Shown here: one piece after another, positions 26,560 through 36,745 of the stretch
How positions within the stretch are numbered: the first letter of the stretch is position 1
How the letters are laid out: every line of letters begins with the position of its first letter
Assembly: GCF_025998535.1 (NCBI RefSeq)
Contig: NZ_AP024233.1
Location: 2,550,001-2,614,000 of the forward strand
Reading direction: 5' to 3'
From: Desulfolithobacter dissulfuricans
GTDB lineage: Bacteria; Desulfobacterota; Desulfobulbia; Desulfobulbales; Desulfobulbaceae
Length of the DNA stretch: 64,000 nucleotides
Translations under genes and position numbers: made by a program
Notes under the pieces: generated by a model
The model's input: the letters and a program-made list of their open reading frames with translations, nothing else
The model's database searches: none
Told to the model about the DNA's origin: nothing

Positions 26560-27111
26560 TCAGACCTCCATGACCTCTTTTTCTTTACCGGCAGCGATCT
26601 CGTCGATCTGCTTGATGAAGGCATCGGTGGCCTTCTGCGCTTCTTCCTGGAGGCGGAACATCTCGTCCTCGGAGATCTCCTTGTCCTTTTTCATCTTTTT
26701 GAAAGTGTCGTTGGCCTCACGACGGACATTGCGGATGGCCACCCGGAACTCCTCGGCCACTTTCTTGACCTGCTTGACAAGCTCCCGGCGCCGCTCCTCG
26801 GTGAGCTGCGGGATATTGAGGCGGATAACCTTGCCGTCATTGACCGGGGTCAGTCCCAGGTCCGAGGCCATGATCGCCTTTTCGATATGGGGCAGCATCT
26901 GCGGATCCCATGGCTGGATCACGATCTGCCGGCTCTCAGGAATGGTGATGGTCCCCACCTGGTTGAGCGGCAGGGTGGAACCGTAGGCATCCACCTTGAC
27001 ATCATCCAGCAGAGACAGGGAGGCGCGTCCGGTGCGAATTTTTGTCAGTTCCCGCTTAAAGGCCTCAACACTGGATTCCATCTTTGCATTGAGTTGCTCG
27101 ATAACCTCCAT
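26560..27111 (-). CDS. frr: ribosome recycling factor
   Basis: 183 residues, close to the usual 185. With EF-G it splits the post-termination ribosome. Conserved features include KIRTGRASLSLLDDVKVDAYG, the domain II strand region around PLNQVGTI, and the closing helix with KDKEISEDEMFRLQEE. The domain I coiled helices make up both ends. It lies 121 nt after pyrH. Confidence 0.96.
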   Translation of the reverse strand: MEVIEQLNAKMESSVEAFKRELTKIRTGRASLSLLDDVKVDAYGSTLPLNQVGTITIPESRQIVIQPWDPQMLPHIEKAIMASDLGLTPVNDGKVIRLNIPQLTEERRRELVKQVKKVAEEFRVAIRNVRREANDTFKKMKKDKEISEDEMFRLQEEAQKATDAFIKQIDEIAAGKEKEVMEV

Positions 27112-27232
27112 CTCTCCCTCCTGACCGCCGGTGGCGGAATCTTTTTTTTGAAACCAAATAACTTCAGTGCATCTCCAACCAGAAAAAAATCCCTGCGGGA
27201 CCGACAGTCTTGGCTGCAGACGTGACGGCCGG

Positions 27233-27943
27233 TTATTGCCGGGTAATCAGGGTGCCGATATTCTCTCCGGCGGCCGCGCGAACAATGTTGCCCTGTTTTT
27301 TCATGTTGAAGACAAAAACAGGCAGGTTGCTGTCGCGGGCCAGGGATATGCCGGCCGCATCCATGACCCTGAGGTTCTCCTGCAGTACCCTGGTATAACT
27401 CAGGGTGTCGAAGCGCACGGCCTGGGGATCCTTTTCCGGATCCCGGTCATAGACACCATCCACCCTGGTTGCCTTCATGATCACGTCGGCATTGATTTCA
27501 AGTGCCCGCAGGACCGCAGCGGTATCGGTGGTAAAATAGGGATTGCCGGTTCCGGCGGCAAAGATCACCACCCGGCCCTTTTCAAGATGCCTCAGGGCCC
27601 GGCGGCGGATATAGGGTTCACAGACCGTCTGCATGGGAATGGCCGACATGACCCGGGCCGGCACCAGCTGCTGCTCCAGACCATCCTGCATGGCCAGGGC
27701 ATTCATCACCGTGGCCAGCATGCCCATGTTATCGGCATTGGCCCGGTCCATGCCCGAGGCCGCACCGGCCATACCGCGGAAAATGTTGCCGGCGCCAATA
27801 ACCAGGCCAAGCTGAACTCCCTGGGAGTGAACCTGCTTGATTTCCGAAGCCACGAACTGAATCATTTCCGGTGAAATGCCGAAGCAGTCTTCACCCATGA
27901 GAGCCTCGCCGCTGATCTTCAACAGGATACGGTTGTATTTCAT
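27233..27943 (-). CDS. pyrH: UMP kinase
   Basis: 236 residues, an amino-acid-kinase-fold enzyme phosphorylating UMP to UDP. Motifs seen: [32 protein letters not shown] and [13 protein letters not shown]. The ATG at 27943 gives the standard N-terminus MKYNRILLK; the upstream extension in frame runs into tsf and is not conserved. The order rpsB-tsf-pyrH-frr is conserved in most bacteria. Confidence 0.96.
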   Translation of the reverse strand: MKYNRILLKISGEALMGEDCFGISPEMIQFVASEIKQVHSQGVQLGLVIGAGNIFRGMAGAASGMDRANADNMGMLATVMNALAMQDGLEQQLVPARVMSAIPMQTVCEPYIRRRALRHLEKGRVVIFAAGTGNPYFTTDTAAVLRALEINADVIMKATRVDGVYDRDPEKDPQAVRFDTLSYTRVLQENLRVMDAAGISLARDSNLPVFVFNMKKQGNIVRAAAGENIGTLITRQ

Positions 27944-28025
27944 CCTGAATGCCTCCGAAATGTACAGGAACCCCGTGGGAATAGTCCCGGACTGTCCGGG
28001 AGACAGTCCGGGCAGAGAAAAAAAA

Positions 28026-28619
28026 TCAGGCGCCGATCTGGAACCGGGCAAAGCGCTTGATGGAGATGTTCTCCCCAAGCTTGGCAATAACTTCGTTGAG
28101 CAGATCCTGGATGGAAAGATCCGGGTTCTTGACGAACTTCTGATCCATCAGGCAGATCTCGGAGATGTACTTCTCGATCTTGCCGGAGACAATCTTCTCG
28201 ACGATGTTCTCGGGCTTGCCGGACTCCAGGGCCTGCTTGGTGTAGATTTCTTTCTCGCGCTCGATGAGCTCGGCGGGAATCTCCTCCCGGCGCACTGCCA
28301 CGGGATTGACCGCCGCGATGTGCATGGCGATATCCTTGGCAAAGTCTTTGAAATCATCGGTCTTGGCCACGAAATCGGTTTCGCAGCCCACCTCGACCAT
28401 GACGCCGAGTTTACCGCCACCATGGATGTAGCATTCAATAACCCCTTCGGAGGTGGCCCTGTCAGCCCGTTTGGCAGCCACGGCCAGGCCTTTTTGACGC
28501 AGCAGGTCAACGGCCTTGTCCATGTCACCCTCTGTTTCGGCGAGGGCCCGCTTGCAGTCCATCATGCCGGCATTGGTCTTGTCACGCAGTTCCTTGACCA
28601 TCTGGCTTGTAATCTTCAC
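28026..28619 (-). CDS. tsf: elongation factor Ts, short form
   Basis: 197 residues. It releases GDP from EF-Tu. The N-terminal UBA-like region ([19 protein letters not shown]) and the core motif ETDFVAKT that contacts EF-Tu are present. The length is that of the short bacterial type with one core subdomain rather than the roughly 280-residue E. coli form. It follows rpsB by 131 nt. Confidence 0.95.
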   Translation of the reverse strand: MKITSQMVKELRDKTNAGMMDCKRALAETEGDMDKAVDLLRQKGLAVAAKRADRATSEGVIECYIHGGGKLGVMVEVGCETDFVAKTDDFKDFAKDIAMHIAAVNPVAVRREEIPAELIEREKEIYTKQALESGKPENIVEKIVSGKIEKYISEICLMDQKFVKNPDLSIQDLLNEVIAKLGENISIKRFARFQIGA

Positions 28620-28750
28620 GGCTTGTTCTCCTCTATATCAAAACTTTTCCAGACCCTGTATCAGGTCCGGGTGTTCAAGATGTCTGGTCATCCATCATGG
28701 AAGAAGGGGACAACAGGTCCCCTTCATGCCAATGAATAAAAGTCGATTCG

Positions 28751-29551
28751 TTACTGGGCAGCAGGCGTGGAGTCTGTTGCTGACTCAGCGGCCGGCTCGG
28801 CTGCGGCTTCGGTCATTGCCGCTTCCATGCCTTCGACATTGCCTTCACTGACCTCGGCTTCCTCACCCCGGCGGGCCTTACCTTCGAGTACCGCATCTGC
28901 CATCAGCGAGGTGATCAACCGGATGGCGCGGATGGCGTCATCGTTACCGGGAATGACATAATCGATGGGATCGGGATCACAGTTGGTATCGGTGAGGGCT
29001 ACCACCGGAATCTCCAGTTTCTTGGCCTCGGAAACCGCGATCTCCTCTTTCTTGGGATCAATCACAAAAAGGACATCGGGCAGGGTACGCATATTCTTGA
29101 TGCCGCCAAGGTTCCGGGTCAGCTTGACCCGCTCCTTCTCCATCTTGAGAATCTCTTTCTTGGGGAAGCGGTTGATGGTCCCGTCTTCCTGCATGGCCTC
29201 GATCTTCTTCAGCCGGTCCACCGAACGCTTGATGGTCTGAAAGTTGGTCATCATCCCACCAAGCCAGCGATGATCGACATAGTACATGCCACAGCGCGAG
29301 GCCTCCTCGGCGATGATATCCTGGGCCTGGCGCTTGGTGCCCACGAACATGACCGACCCTCCATCGGCGACTACATCGACCAGATAGGCATACGCCTTGC
29401 GAAACAGCTTCATGGTCGCATCGAGATTGATGATGTAGATGCCGTTACGCGGACCGTAGATGTAGGGTTTCATCTTGGGGTTCCAGCGCCGGGTCTGGTG
29501 GCCGAAGTGGAGCCCTGCTTCCAGCATCTGTCGCATGGTTACCTTAGTCAT
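28751..29551 (-). CDS. rpsB: 30S ribosomal protein S2
   Basis: 266 residues. [30 protein letters not shown] and [13 protein letters not shown] are S2 blocks. A tail of about 35 residues rich in Ala and Glu follows the core, a low-complexity extension. The ATG at 29551 is preceded by GGAGGAATT; the longer frame lacks conserved sequence. A GC-rich hairpin in the leader may serve autoregulation. Confidence 0.96.
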   Translation of the reverse strand: MTKVTMRQMLEAGLHFGHQTRRWNPKMKPYIYGPRNGIYIINLDATMKLFRKAYAYLVDVVADGGSVMFVGTKRQAQDIIAEEASRCGMYYVDHRWLGGMMTNFQTIKRSVDRLKKIEAMQEDGTINRFPKKEILKMEKERVKLTRNLGGIKNMRTLPDVLFVIDPKKEEIAVSEAKKLEIPVVALTDTNCDPDPIDYVIPGNDDAIRAIRLITSLMADAVLEGKARRGEEAEVSEGNVEGMEAAMTEAAAEPAAESATDSTPAAQ

Positions 29552-29595
29552 AATTCCTCCAGTACATTCAGGTTTAACCTCCATCCCATGTCTCA

Positions 29596-29611
29596 TCCGC
29601 CCGGAGGCGGA
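29596..29611 (-). promoter_or_regulatory. hairpin in the rpsB leader
   Basis: TCCGCC (29596-29601) pairs with GGCGGA (29606-29611) around a CGGA loop, 45 nt before the rpsB start. S2 autoregulates through leader RNA structures in many bacteria; whether this is such a site is inference. Confidence 0.35.
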
Positions 29612-29967
29612 CACCTGAAGACCTGTGCGGGATGTGTGTGATACTGGACCGGTTCATTCCGGGCCAGCTGCAAACTAAGAACCTCTTTTGTTACCATGAA
29701 CGAACCATATTTTCAAGATTTTATATCCTGAAACGCAGCAGGTCCCTGCTCATGATTTATAACGGTAAAACAGTAGGATTACCTGTGCCTGAATCCGTGA
29801 AGCTGGAATTTCGCCGCATCCGCCAGGTAAGCGAAGACTCCGGGAAGAGGCCCATTGATTAGAGTGACGCTCTATCAATCGTTGATGACGCAGCGGATGT
29901 GGTGAAAGTCCAGCTACCGAAGGGCGACTCCATTACAAAGAGCGAAGTGGAAAACCCAATATCATCT
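29612..29967. other. spacer with no convincing gene
   Basis: This stretch should hold the promoter of the rpsB series, but I cannot fix it. A short plus-strand frame (ATG 29752 to TAG 29872) encodes about 40 residues with no recognised family. The piece GGTGAAAGTCC near 29901 followed by CCGAAGGGCGAC resembles text seen in group II intron 5' regions, but no reverse transcriptase or domain V is visible, so no call is made. Confidence 0.3.
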
Positions 29968-30158
29968 TTTCATTTTCTGATTACCATCAATCTTCAGCAT
30001 TGAAACCGGTGTCGGCCTCACTTGTTTCACGGGTGTCTGTGGCCTGGATGGCCACAGTCAAGCCCCCAGGGACGGGTTTATGGCGTCCCGTGCAACAAGT
30101 GAGGTCGACACCTTCGGGCATCGGTGGCTGAATTTCAGTGGTAATCAGATTTCATTTT
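29968..30158. mobile_element. MITE-like inverted-repeat element with 9-bp flanking repeats
   Basis: Direct repeats TTTCATTTT (29968-29976 and 30150-30158) flank a 172-bp palindromic unit. Its ends are CTGATTACCA (29977-29986) and TGGTAATCAG (30139-30148). Inside lie TTCAGC/GCTGAA (29993-29998, 30127-30132) and a 26-nt arm pair (30008-30033, 30087-30112) with two mismatches. The centre carries two hairpins: CTGTGGCC/GGCCACAG (30037-30057) and GGGACG/CGTCCC (30069-30089). There is no coding capacity. This fits a non-autonomous transposable element or a cruciform-forming structured RNA gene. Confidence 0.6.
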
Positions 30159-30209
30159 GATTGAAATTCAAGACAGATAGCCAAAAACAATAATCTTCCC
30201 GTCACGGAT

Positions 30210-30986
30210 TCAGGTGGGAGTCAATGTATTTCTGCCCCCGAGAACCGCAGGCAGCCACTGAAAACCGAATTTAAGCAGTTCAGCGTCGTCGCGCTCGATG
30301 CGCCGCCGCCGGTCACGATCGATGCGATACCGGTCAAGAAGATGGTGGCGCGACGCATAGTCACGAAAGCCGTCAATGTCGTAGCAGACCATGAACGCCA
30401 GCTGCTGCCGGGGACCGGCGGCCCCCTCCCCTTCCCATGGGTTAGTGGCAAAAAAAGCGTCCAACTCCGCCCACAGATCGTTCATCAAATTGTATTCGAG
30501 AAGTTTCTGATCCCGCTCCCACTGTTTAACCGTATAGGTACCCTCTTCGTCATGCCCCTTGCAGTAGGGATGCCGGACCAGGAAATAATGGGTCTTGAGC
30601 CGCCCACGCCGACCGCACTTCTCCACGCCCCGCTCCAGGGGATAGGTACGGCAGGCCGAGGGACGGTCCGGGTAGACCGAACAGCCCTCCCTGGTCAGAA
30701 AAGGACAGGGATAGTCTTCCTGCTCGGCCATGTTGAGCATGAGCGAGGGGAAATAGGGATGACTGCCTTCACCAATGCGGCAGTGGGTGTGGATGAACTC
30801 TGCCGAATGCATGCCCAGACAGTTTTTGAGCCTGAGCACATCGTAGGGAAAGAGATAGATCTCCACCTTGTGACAGCAGGCCAGATAACAGGAGATGTCT
30901 GGATGACACCGGAAACGGAAGGTATCTCCGCCGTTGAGGGCTATCCGTTGCCCGGTTGCAGGTGATGGAGTTTTGTTTTCTTTCAT
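30210..30986 (-). CDS. YkgJ-family Cys-cluster protein
   Basis: 258 residues. The family's Cys cluster opens with FRCHPDISCYLACC and continues with CPFLTREGCSVYPDRPSACRTYP, the pattern of the YkgJ (CxxCxxCC) group of probable metal-binding proteins. The C-terminal half is charged and less conserved. Function is unknown; some relatives have been suggested to chelate iron or zinc. The ATG at 30986 is used because the GTG three codons earlier gives no benefit. The gene is flanked by the MITE-like element and the rplQ terminator, so it stands alone. Confidence 0.82.
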   Translation of the reverse strand: MKENKTPSPATGQRIALNGGDTFRFRCHPDISCYLACCHKVEIYLFPYDVLRLKNCLGMHSAEFIHTHCRIGEGSHPYFPSLMLNMAEQEDYPCPFLTREGCSVYPDRPSACRTYPLERGVEKCGRRGRLKTHYFLVRHPYCKGHDEEGTYTVKQWERDQKLLEYNLMNDLWAELDAFFATNPWEGEGAAGPRQQLAFMVCYDIDGFRDYASRHHLLDRYRIDRDRRRRIERDDAELLKFGFQWLPAVLGGRNTLTPT

Positions 30987-30995
30987 GGGATACAC

Positions 30996-31030
30996 AAAAA
31001 AAAAGCTGATATGACGAGCATATCAGCTTT
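30996..31030 (-). terminator. rho-independent terminator after rplQ
   Basis: AAAGCTGATATG (31002-31013) and CATATCAGCTTT (31019-31030) form a perfect 12-bp stem with a 5-nt loop; on the minus strand it is followed by a run of T. It ends the ribosomal protein cluster. Confidence 0.93.
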
Positions 31031-31063
31031 AACGAATCTCTTAGCCCGTGGCCACCTGCCGAT

Positions 31064-31465
31064 TTATTCTTCCTCGGCAGCCTCAACCTCGGCTTCTTCG
31101 TAGGATTCTTCGAAATCAACCAGTTCAAGAATGGCCATGGGTGCGGCATCGCCGTTCCTGGTCCCGGTGCGGATGATCCGGGTATAGCCGCCCTTGCGAT
31201 CCTGGTACTGGACACTGATCTCCTCAAAGAGCTTGGCAACGATATCCTTGCTGCGGATATAGGCCAGAGCCTGACGCCTGGCATGCAGATCGCCACGCTT
31301 GCCAAGGGTAATCATTTTTTCAGCCATTCTCCGGGCCTCTTTGGCCTTGGGAACAGTTGTAACGATACGCTCATGCTCCAGAAGCGAGGTCACCATATTG
31401 CGCAGCATGGCCTTACGATGAGCGGTTGTGCGGCCAAGTTTTCTGCCAGCTTTTCTATGTCTCAT
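31064..31465 (-). CDS. rplQ: 50S ribosomal protein L17
   Basis: 133 residues. [24 protein letters not shown] is the family opening (first 20 residues as seen), with [15 protein letters not shown] and the C-terminal [15 protein letters not shown]. An acidic tail ([11 protein letters not shown]) extends beyond the E. coli-type core. It is the last gene of the alpha operon, 48 nt after rpoA, and is followed by a strong terminator. Confidence 0.96.
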   Translation of the reverse strand: MRHRKAGRKLGRTTAHRKAMLRNMVTSLLEHERIVTTVPKAKEARRMAEKMITLGKRGDLHARRQALAYIRSKDIVAKLFEEISVQYQDRKGGYTRIIRTGTRNGDAAPMAILELVDFEESYEEAEVEAAEEE

Positions 31466-31513
31466 TGTCCTGTCCTTTTATCGTGATCGTGCTGACACCG
31501 TGCCGGCGGGAGC

Positions 31514-32557
31514 TTATTTTTCCTCGCCGCCCTCTTCGCGTTCATCCGGAGGAACCCAACCTTCGAGTTTCATCCCGAGGGTCAGATTGTGTTCGGCAAG
31601 CAGTGTCTTGATTTCATTGAGGGACTTGCGTCCAAAGTTCTTGGTCTTGAGCATCTCGGCGTCTGTGCGCTGCACCAGCTGGCCGATATACTGTATCTTG
31701 GCATTTTTAAGACAGTTGGCCGACCGTACCGAAAGCTCCAGGTCCTCAACGTTCTTGTCGAGGAACGGGTGAAACTCCGTTACGTCGCTATCCCCTTCAG
31801 GAGCCTCAGGCGCCTTGGCGGCCTCTTCATCGAAATTGACGAAGATGGTCATCTGTTCCTTGAGAATCTTGGCTGCATAGGCCAAGGCATCCTCGGGACG
31901 AACCGAACCGTCTGTTTCGATCTCAATGGTCAGCTTGTCATAATCCGTCTGCTGGCCGACCCGGGCCTGGCTGACCACAAACTGACTCCGCCGAATCGGA
32001 GAGAAAGCGGCGTCAATGGGAATGACCCCGATTGGCTGATCATCTCTCTTGTTCCGTTCAGCCGGAACGTAGCCCTTACCCCAGCACACCTCGAGTTCCG
32101 CCCTGAAGGTTGTATCGCTGGTAATGGTACAGATGGGCGCCTCGGGATTCATCACATCGACATATCCCTGGCCGTTGATATCCCCAGCCGTTACCGTCGC
32201 CGGCCCCTTCTTCTCGATGGTGACCGTGCGCGAGTCAGGACCGTTGAGCTTCAAACGGACCTGCTTGAGATTGAGGATAATATCGGCAACGTCCTCATGA
32301 ATGCCGTCGATGGTAGTGAACTCGTGCTGGGCACCATCGATCCTGACCGAAGTAATGGCAGCACCCCTGATCGACGAGAGCAGGATCCGGCGCAGTGAAT
32401 TACCGATGGTGGTCGCGAAACCACGCTCAAACGGCTGGCATTCGAACTTGCCGTACCGGTCTGTATGGGTCTCTGACCTGACTTCCAGACGATCGGGAGT
32501 AATAAGATCGTGCCAATTTTTGTAAAAGGGATTGTCGTCCCTGATTTCCTGTGCCAT
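31514..32557 (-). CDS. rpoA: DNA-directed RNA polymerase subunit alpha
   Basis: 347 residues. The N-terminal assembly domain has [22 protein letters not shown]-like sequence (here [20 protein letters not shown]); the C-terminal domain (about 270-335) includes [16 protein letters not shown] and [10 protein letters not shown], the DNA/UP-element-binding helices. It dimerises and nucleates core polymerase assembly. It lies 21 nt after rpsD in the alpha operon. Confidence 0.97.
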   Translation of the reverse strand: MAQEIRDDNPFYKNWHDLITPDRLEVRSETHTDRYGKFECQPFERGFATTIGNSLRRILLSSIRGAAITSVRIDGAQHEFTTIDGIHEDVADIILNLKQVRLKLNGPDSRTVTIEKKGPATVTAGDINGQGYVDVMNPEAPICTITSDTTFRAELEVCWGKGYVPAERNKRDDQPIGVIPIDAAFSPIRRSQFVVSQARVGQQTDYDKLTIEIETDGSVRPEDALAYAAKILKEQMTIFVNFDEEAAKAPEAPEGDSDVTEFHPFLDKNVEDLELSVRSANCLKNAKIQYIGQLVQRTDAEMLKTKNFGRKSLNEIKTLLAEHNLTLGMKLEGWVPPDEREEGGEEK

Positions 32558-32578
32558 GCAATACCTGACTTCTTAAAT

Positions 32579-33208
32579 TTACTTGGAGTACAGCTCGACG
32601 ATAAGCTGTTCCTGGATCGGCATGGTAATCTCGTCCCGGCTTGGCAGCGCCTTCACCGTACCCTTGAAGTTCGCCTGATCCAACTCAAGCCAGCTTGGGA
32701 TTCCCCGGCGTGCTGCACCCTCGATGTTGTCGGTAATCATCTCGTTCTTGCGGCTCTTCTCACGCAGAGAGATCTCATCACCCACAGAGACCTGGAAAGA
32801 AGGGATGTTGACCTTCTTGCCATTGACGAGGAAATGATTGTGACGGATCAGCTGCCGGGCCTGATCGCGCGAACAGGCAAATCCCAGCCGATAGACGGTA
32901 TTGTCGAGCCTACGCTCAAGCATCACCAGCAGGTTCTCGCCAGTGACGCCCTTGGCCCGGTCTGCCATGTAGAAATACCGGCGAAACTGGCCTTCCAGCA
33001 TGCCGTACATATGCTTGACCTTCTGCTTCTCGCGCAGCTGAATCGCGTAGTTGGACTGCTTACGAAACCTTGCCTGACCATGCTGACCCGGCGCGTAAGA
33101 ACGGCGCTCGAACGAACATTTGTCCGAATAACACCGGTCTCCTTTCAGAAACATTTTCAGGTTCTCACGCCTGCACATCCTGCAGGAAGCTCCTGTATAT
33201 CTGGCCAC
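32579..33208 (-). CDS. rpsD: 30S ribosomal protein S4
   Basis: 209 residues. The GTG at 33208 was chosen: GGAGG lies seven nt upstream and the product then begins with the family's [15 protein letters not shown]. The N-terminus keeps Cys pairs (CRMC, plus C at about 26 and 31) forming the zinc-binding version. The S4 RNA-binding domain ([20 protein letters not shown]) is intact. A CCCGGG/CCCGGG hairpin sits in the 92-nt spacer before it (33245-33262). Confidence 0.96.
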   Translation of the reverse strand: MARYTGASCRMCRRENLKMFLKGDRCYSDKCSFERRSYAPGQHGQARFRKQSNYAIQLREKQKVKHMYGMLEGQFRRYFYMADRAKGVTGENLLVMLERRLDNTVYRLGFACSRDQARQLIRHNHFLVNGKKVNIPSFQVSVGDEISLREKSRKNEMITDNIEGAARRGIPSWLELDQANFKGTVKALPSRDEITMPIQEQLIVELYSK

Positions 33209-33300
33209 CTTAAACCTCCATGAAATATACTTACGGCCTGCCACCCCGGGCGCTCACCCGGGAAGACAAACCGTTTACCTCCACGCCTTAGCGGGAAAAA

Positions 33301-33699
33301 TCAGACCCTTCTGCGCTTGGGCGGCTTGCAGCCGTTATGCGGAATGGGTGTTACATCGCTGATCTTGCTGACATCCAGATCTGCGGTTGTCAGAGCACGA
33401 AGGGCAGCCTCACGACCAGGTCCCGGACCTTTCACCCGAACCTCGACCTTACGGATGCCATGTTCCTTGGCCTTCTTTACGGCATCGCTGAGCGCATTCT
33501 GGGCTGCAAAGGGCGTCGACTTACGAGACCCCTTGAAACCGATGACACCGGCACTGGACCAGGAAATGACATTGCCCTGGCGGTCTGAAATAGTTATGAT
33601 CGTATTGTTGAACGTGGAGTAGATAAAGACAATTCCCTCGGGAATGTTCTTTTTCTCGCGGCGCTTGCTCCTGGCAGCACCTTTTTTTGCCTTAGCCAT
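33301..33699 (-). CDS. rpsK: 30S ribosomal protein S11
   Basis: 132 residues. The Lys-rich N-terminus is followed by [38 protein letters not shown] and the C-terminal [16 protein letters not shown], all standard for S11. The ATG at 33699 gives [10 protein letters not shown]; the longer frame is not conserved. It is 49 nt after rpsM. Confidence 0.96.
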   Translation of the reverse strand: MAKAKKGAARSKRREKKNIPEGIVFIYSTFNNTIITISDRQGNVISWSSAGVIGFKGSRKSTPFAAQNALSDAVKKAKEHGIRKVEVRVKGPGPGREAALRALTTADLDVSKISDVTPIPHNGCKPPKRRRV

Positions 33700-33748
33700 G
33701 TCTGCTCCGTTTCGTATCATCCGACGCAAGGCCGGATGTCATAAAATC

Positions 33749-34117
33749 TTATTTTTTCCGAACTGCTGCCCCGCGCCGCGGCCCTTTCCGGGTTCTGGCG
33801 TTGGTCTTGGTCCGCTGACCACGACAGGGAAGGCTCATACGATGCCTGCGCCCCCGGTAGCAGCCAATGTCCATTAAGCGCTTGATGTCCATGGACACCT
33901 TCCGCCGGCGATCGCCCTCGACCTCGTAGTCGGCCTCGATGATCTTCCTGATCCGGGTAACGTCATCCCCGGAAAGATCATCGGAATTCATCTGGTATGG
34001 CAGATCCGCCTTGTCCAGAATCTCCCGTGCCGTGCTGAGACCGATCCCATAAATATAGGTCAGCGCCCGATCCATATGTTTGTTTCGTGGTAAGTCTACA
34101 CCTGCTATACGTGCCAA
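33749..34117 (-). CDS. rpsM: 30S ribosomal protein S13
   Basis: 122 residues. [29 protein letters not shown] and the C-terminal [15 protein letters not shown] are conserved blocks. S13 forms bridges from the 30S head to the large subunit and contacts P-site tRNA. First ribosomal gene of the alpha operon, 39 nt after rpmJ. Confidence 0.97.
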   Translation of the reverse strand: MARIAGVDLPRNKHMDRALTYIYGIGLSTAREILDKADLPYQMNSDDLSGDDVTRIRKIIEADYEVEGDRRRKVSMDIKRLMDIGCYRGRRHRMSLPCRGQRTKTNARTRKGPRRGAAVRKK

Positions 34118-34156
34118 GATCCTACTCCTCTCGTGATACCTTTAGCGCGGAAGAAC

Positions 34157-34270
34157 TTAGCCCTGCCGCTGCTTATGCTTCTTGTTCTTGCAGGTTACCC
34201 GTACAATTCCATTGCGCTTGATGACCTTACAGTCTGCGCACATCTTTTTAACCGATGCCCGAACCTTCAT
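34157..34270 (-). CDS. rpmJ: 50S ribosomal protein L36
   Basis: 37 residues, ending KHKQRQG. It opens [19 protein letters not shown] and keeps the zinc ligands (Cys 11, 14, 27 and His 32), so it is the C+ zinc-binding form. It lies between infA (27 nt upstream) and rpsM (39 nt downstream), its usual place. Confidence 0.95.
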   Translation of the reverse strand: MKVRASVKKMCADCKVIKRNGIVRVTCKNKKHKQRQG

Positions 34271-34297
34271 GCTCAGATCTCCTCTATCAGTACCTGG

Positions 34298-34534
34298 CTA
34301 CTTCTTGTTCCTTCCGCCCTTTGAGCGAAAAGTTACCCTGCCCCGGGTCAGATCGTACGGCGAAAGCTCTACGGTTACCCGGTCGCCAGGTAGAATCTTG
34401 ATGTAATGCATCCGCATTTTACCCGAAATGTGGGCAAGTACCTTGTGACCGTTATCCAGTTCCACTCGAAACATGGCGTTGGGCAACGGTTCAATGATGG
34501 TTCCTTCTACTTCAATGGCGTCTTCTTTGGCCAT
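34298..34534 (-). CDS. infA: translation initiation factor IF-1
   Basis: 78 residues, a single OB fold. [34 protein letters not shown] and [14 protein letters not shown] are typical. A short basic tail (SKGGRNKK) extends past the common end. It binds the ribosomal A site during initiation. The 111-nt spacer before it may contain its own promoter, as it is A/T-rich. Confidence 0.96.
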   Translation of the reverse strand: MAKEDAIEVEGTIIEPLPNAMFRVELDNGHKVLAHISGKMRMHYIKILPGDRVTVELSPYDLTRGRVTFRSKGGRNKK

Positions 34535-34645
34535 ACTACCTTCCTGTGATTAAAATAATCAGCGCAAAAAACTGTATTATATATCGGACTCTCTGTTTTT
34601 TTACAAGATATTTTCACAGGTCTTGCAAAAAGGTCCCAATTAATA

Positions 34646-35434
34646 TTATTTTTTTGCTTTTTCCCGTGCGCTGAGCACCAGGGGACCTTCTTTTGTCGCA
34701 GCTACCGAATGCTCGAAGTGGGCCGAAGGTTTCCGGTCCGCGGTCACCACCGTCCACCGGTCGGCAAGGACCTTGACCTTGTGGGTACCGGCATTGACCA
34801 TGGGCTCTATGGCCACGACCATGCCTTCCAGGATTCGTGGCGACGGCTGTTTCTGCACGTAGTTTGGAACTTCCGGACCTTCATGCAGGCTGGTACCAAT
34901 ACCGTGGCCGACAAAATGGCGAACCACGGAGAATCCATGTTGTTCTGCATGCGTCTGGACTGCCCGGGAGATATCGGCTATCCGGTTGCCGACCTTGACC
35001 TGGGCAATGGCCTTTTCAAGGGATTCCCTGGTCACCTCGAGCAGTCTCCGCTTAAGCGGGCTGATCTCACCTACCGGGATGGTTATGGCTGAATCACCAT
35101 AAAATCCCTGGTACCGGACCCCAAAATCCACAGAGACAATATCTCCCTCCCGGATAACAACCTTCTTGGAAGGTATACCGTGGACAACCTGCTCGTTGAT
35201 GGAGACACAGAGGCTGCCCGGAAAACCGCGATACCCTTTGAAAGCCGGTTCGGATCCGTGATCGCGACAGTACTCTTCGGCCCAGCGGTCAAGCTTGAGC
35301 GTGGTCAGTCCCGGCCGGATACGCTCCTCAAGCAGGCTCAGTACCCCGGCGACAATCTGATTCGCCCGGTACATGATCTCGATCTCTTCGGGCGTCTTGA
35401 CGATAATCGTCTTGCTCTGATCCGACTCACTCAC
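34646..35434 (-). CDS. map: methionine aminopeptidase, type I
   Basis: 262 residues. It removes the initiator Met from nascent proteins. Metal ligands appear in VSVDFGVRYQGFYGDSA (two Asp), RHFVGHGIGTSLHEGP (His), VVAIEPMV (Glu) and FEHSVAAT. The start is a GTG 6 nt after the secY stop. adk, which commonly lies between secY and map, is not present. Confidence 0.95.
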   Translation of the reverse strand: MSESDQSKTIIVKTPEEIEIMYRANQIVAGVLSLLEERIRPGLTTLKLDRWAEEYCRDHGSEPAFKGYRGFPGSLCVSINEQVVHGIPSKKVVIREGDIVSVDFGVRYQGFYGDSAITIPVGEISPLKRRLLEVTRESLEKAIAQVKVGNRIADISRAVQTHAEQHGFSVVRHFVGHGIGTSLHEGPEVPNYVQKQPSPRILEGMVVAIEPMVNAGTHKVKVLADRWTVVTADRKPSAHFEHSVAATKEGPLVLSAREKAKK

Positions 35435-35440
35435 AGCTTG

Positions 35441-36745
35441 TTAACGGCGTCCCTTGATTCGGCCGGCCTTCATGAAGCCTTCATAGTTTCGCATGACCAG
35501 ATGTGACTCGATCTGCGAAATGGTATCAATGGAGACACCGACCACGATGAGCAATGCCGTGCCGCCGAAGAAGAACGGTACATTGAACTTGTTGATCAAC
35601 AGGGTCGGCATGACGCACACCGCGCTGAGGTAAATGGCTCCGATCACGGTCAGTCGTGTCAAGACCTTGTCGATGAACTCAGCCGTCTTCCTGCCGGGCC
35701 GGATACCCGGAATAAAACCGCCGTTCTTCTTGAGATTTTCCGCCACATCGTCGGGATTGAAGGTGACCGCGGTGTAAAAAAAGCAGAAAAAGACAATCAT
35801 GCCAATGTACATGAGATAGTACCAGACAGTTCCAGGAGCCAGAGCTGCCGAAACCTGCTGGACCCAGTCGATCTTGACAAAACTCCCTATGGTGGCTGGG
35901 AACATCATGATCGACGAGGCAAAAATCGGCGGAATGACGCCGGATATATTAATTTTCAGCGGCAGATGAGATGCCTGGCCACCGTACACACGTCGTCCGA
36001 CCACCCGCTTGGCATACTGAATGGGAATTCGACGCTGGGCAGTCTCCACGAAGATGATGAAGGCTACAACCGCCACCATCAGCACGATGAGGAACGGAAT
36101 AAAGATGACCTGCAGCTCTCCTGCCTTGACCAGCTGAATGGTATTTCCGGCTGCAGCAGGCATCCTGGCAACAATACCGGCGAAAATGATCAGCGAAATT
36201 CCGTTGCCGATCCCGCGCTCGGTCATCTGCTCACCAAGCCACATGATAAAGGCGGTTCCCGAGGTCAGGGTCAGGATGGTCATCAGCTTGAAGCCCCAGC
36301 CAGGATCCATGACAATGGCCTCGCCTCCCGGTCCAGCCATGCCTTCAAGGCCGGTGGCGATAAACAGACTCTGGATGAGCGACAGGGCCACGGTACCGTA
36401 ACGGGTGTACTGAGTGATCTTGCGCCGCCCGGCTTCGCCTTCTTTGGAGAGCGCTTCAAGCTGGGGAATGACCACAGTCAGCAGCTGGATAATGATGGAG
36501 GCACTGATGTAGGGCATGATTCCCAGGGCAAAGATGGAAAAATTCTCCAGTGCACCACCGGAAAACATGTTGAACATGCCAAAGAGTGTGGAGGCATTCT
36601 TGGCAAAGAATGCGGCAAGTGCCTCGCCATTGATCCCCGGCGTGGGAATCTGTACGCCCATCCTGTATACCAGGAGCATGAGCAGCGTAAAGACAATCCG
36701 CCGTCTCAACTCCGGTATGTTCGCTGCACTGGCCAGTCCGCTCAT
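35441..36745 (-). CDS. secY: preprotein translocase subunit SecY
   Basis: 434 residues with ten membrane helices. Conserved blocks include [17 protein letters not shown] (helix 2 region, next to the plug), [21 protein letters not shown], and [14 protein letters not shown] in the cytosolic loop; the C-terminal part has [20 protein letters not shown]. It forms the protein-conducting channel with SecE (also encoded here) and SecG. It begins directly after the rplO stop. Confidence 0.97.
   Translation of the reverse strand: MSGLASAANIPELRRRIVFTLLMLLVYRMGVQIPTPGINGEALAAFFAKNASTLFGMFNMFSGGALENFSIFALGIMPYISASIIIQLLTVVIPQLEALSKEGEAGRRKITQYTRYGTVALSLIQSLFIATGLEGMAGPGGEAIVMDPGWGFKLMTILTLTSGTAFIMWLGEQMTERGIGNGISLIIFAGIVARMPAAAGNTIQLVKAGELQVIFIPFLIVLMVAVVAFIIFVETAQRRIPIQYAKRVVGRRVYGGQASHLPLKINISGVIPPIFASSIMMFPATIGSFVKIDWVQQVSAALAPGTVWYYLMYIGMIVFFCFFYTAVTFNPDDVAENLKKNGGFIPGIRPGRKTAEFIDKVLTRLTVIGAIYLSAVCVMPTLLINKFNVPFFFGGTALLIVVGVSIDTISQIESHLVMRNYEGFMKAGRIKGRR

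Noticed and set aside
29877-29960. Group II intron
   Set aside because: Only a short piece of text resembles one. No reverse transcriptase frame, domain V hairpin or defined boundaries are visible.
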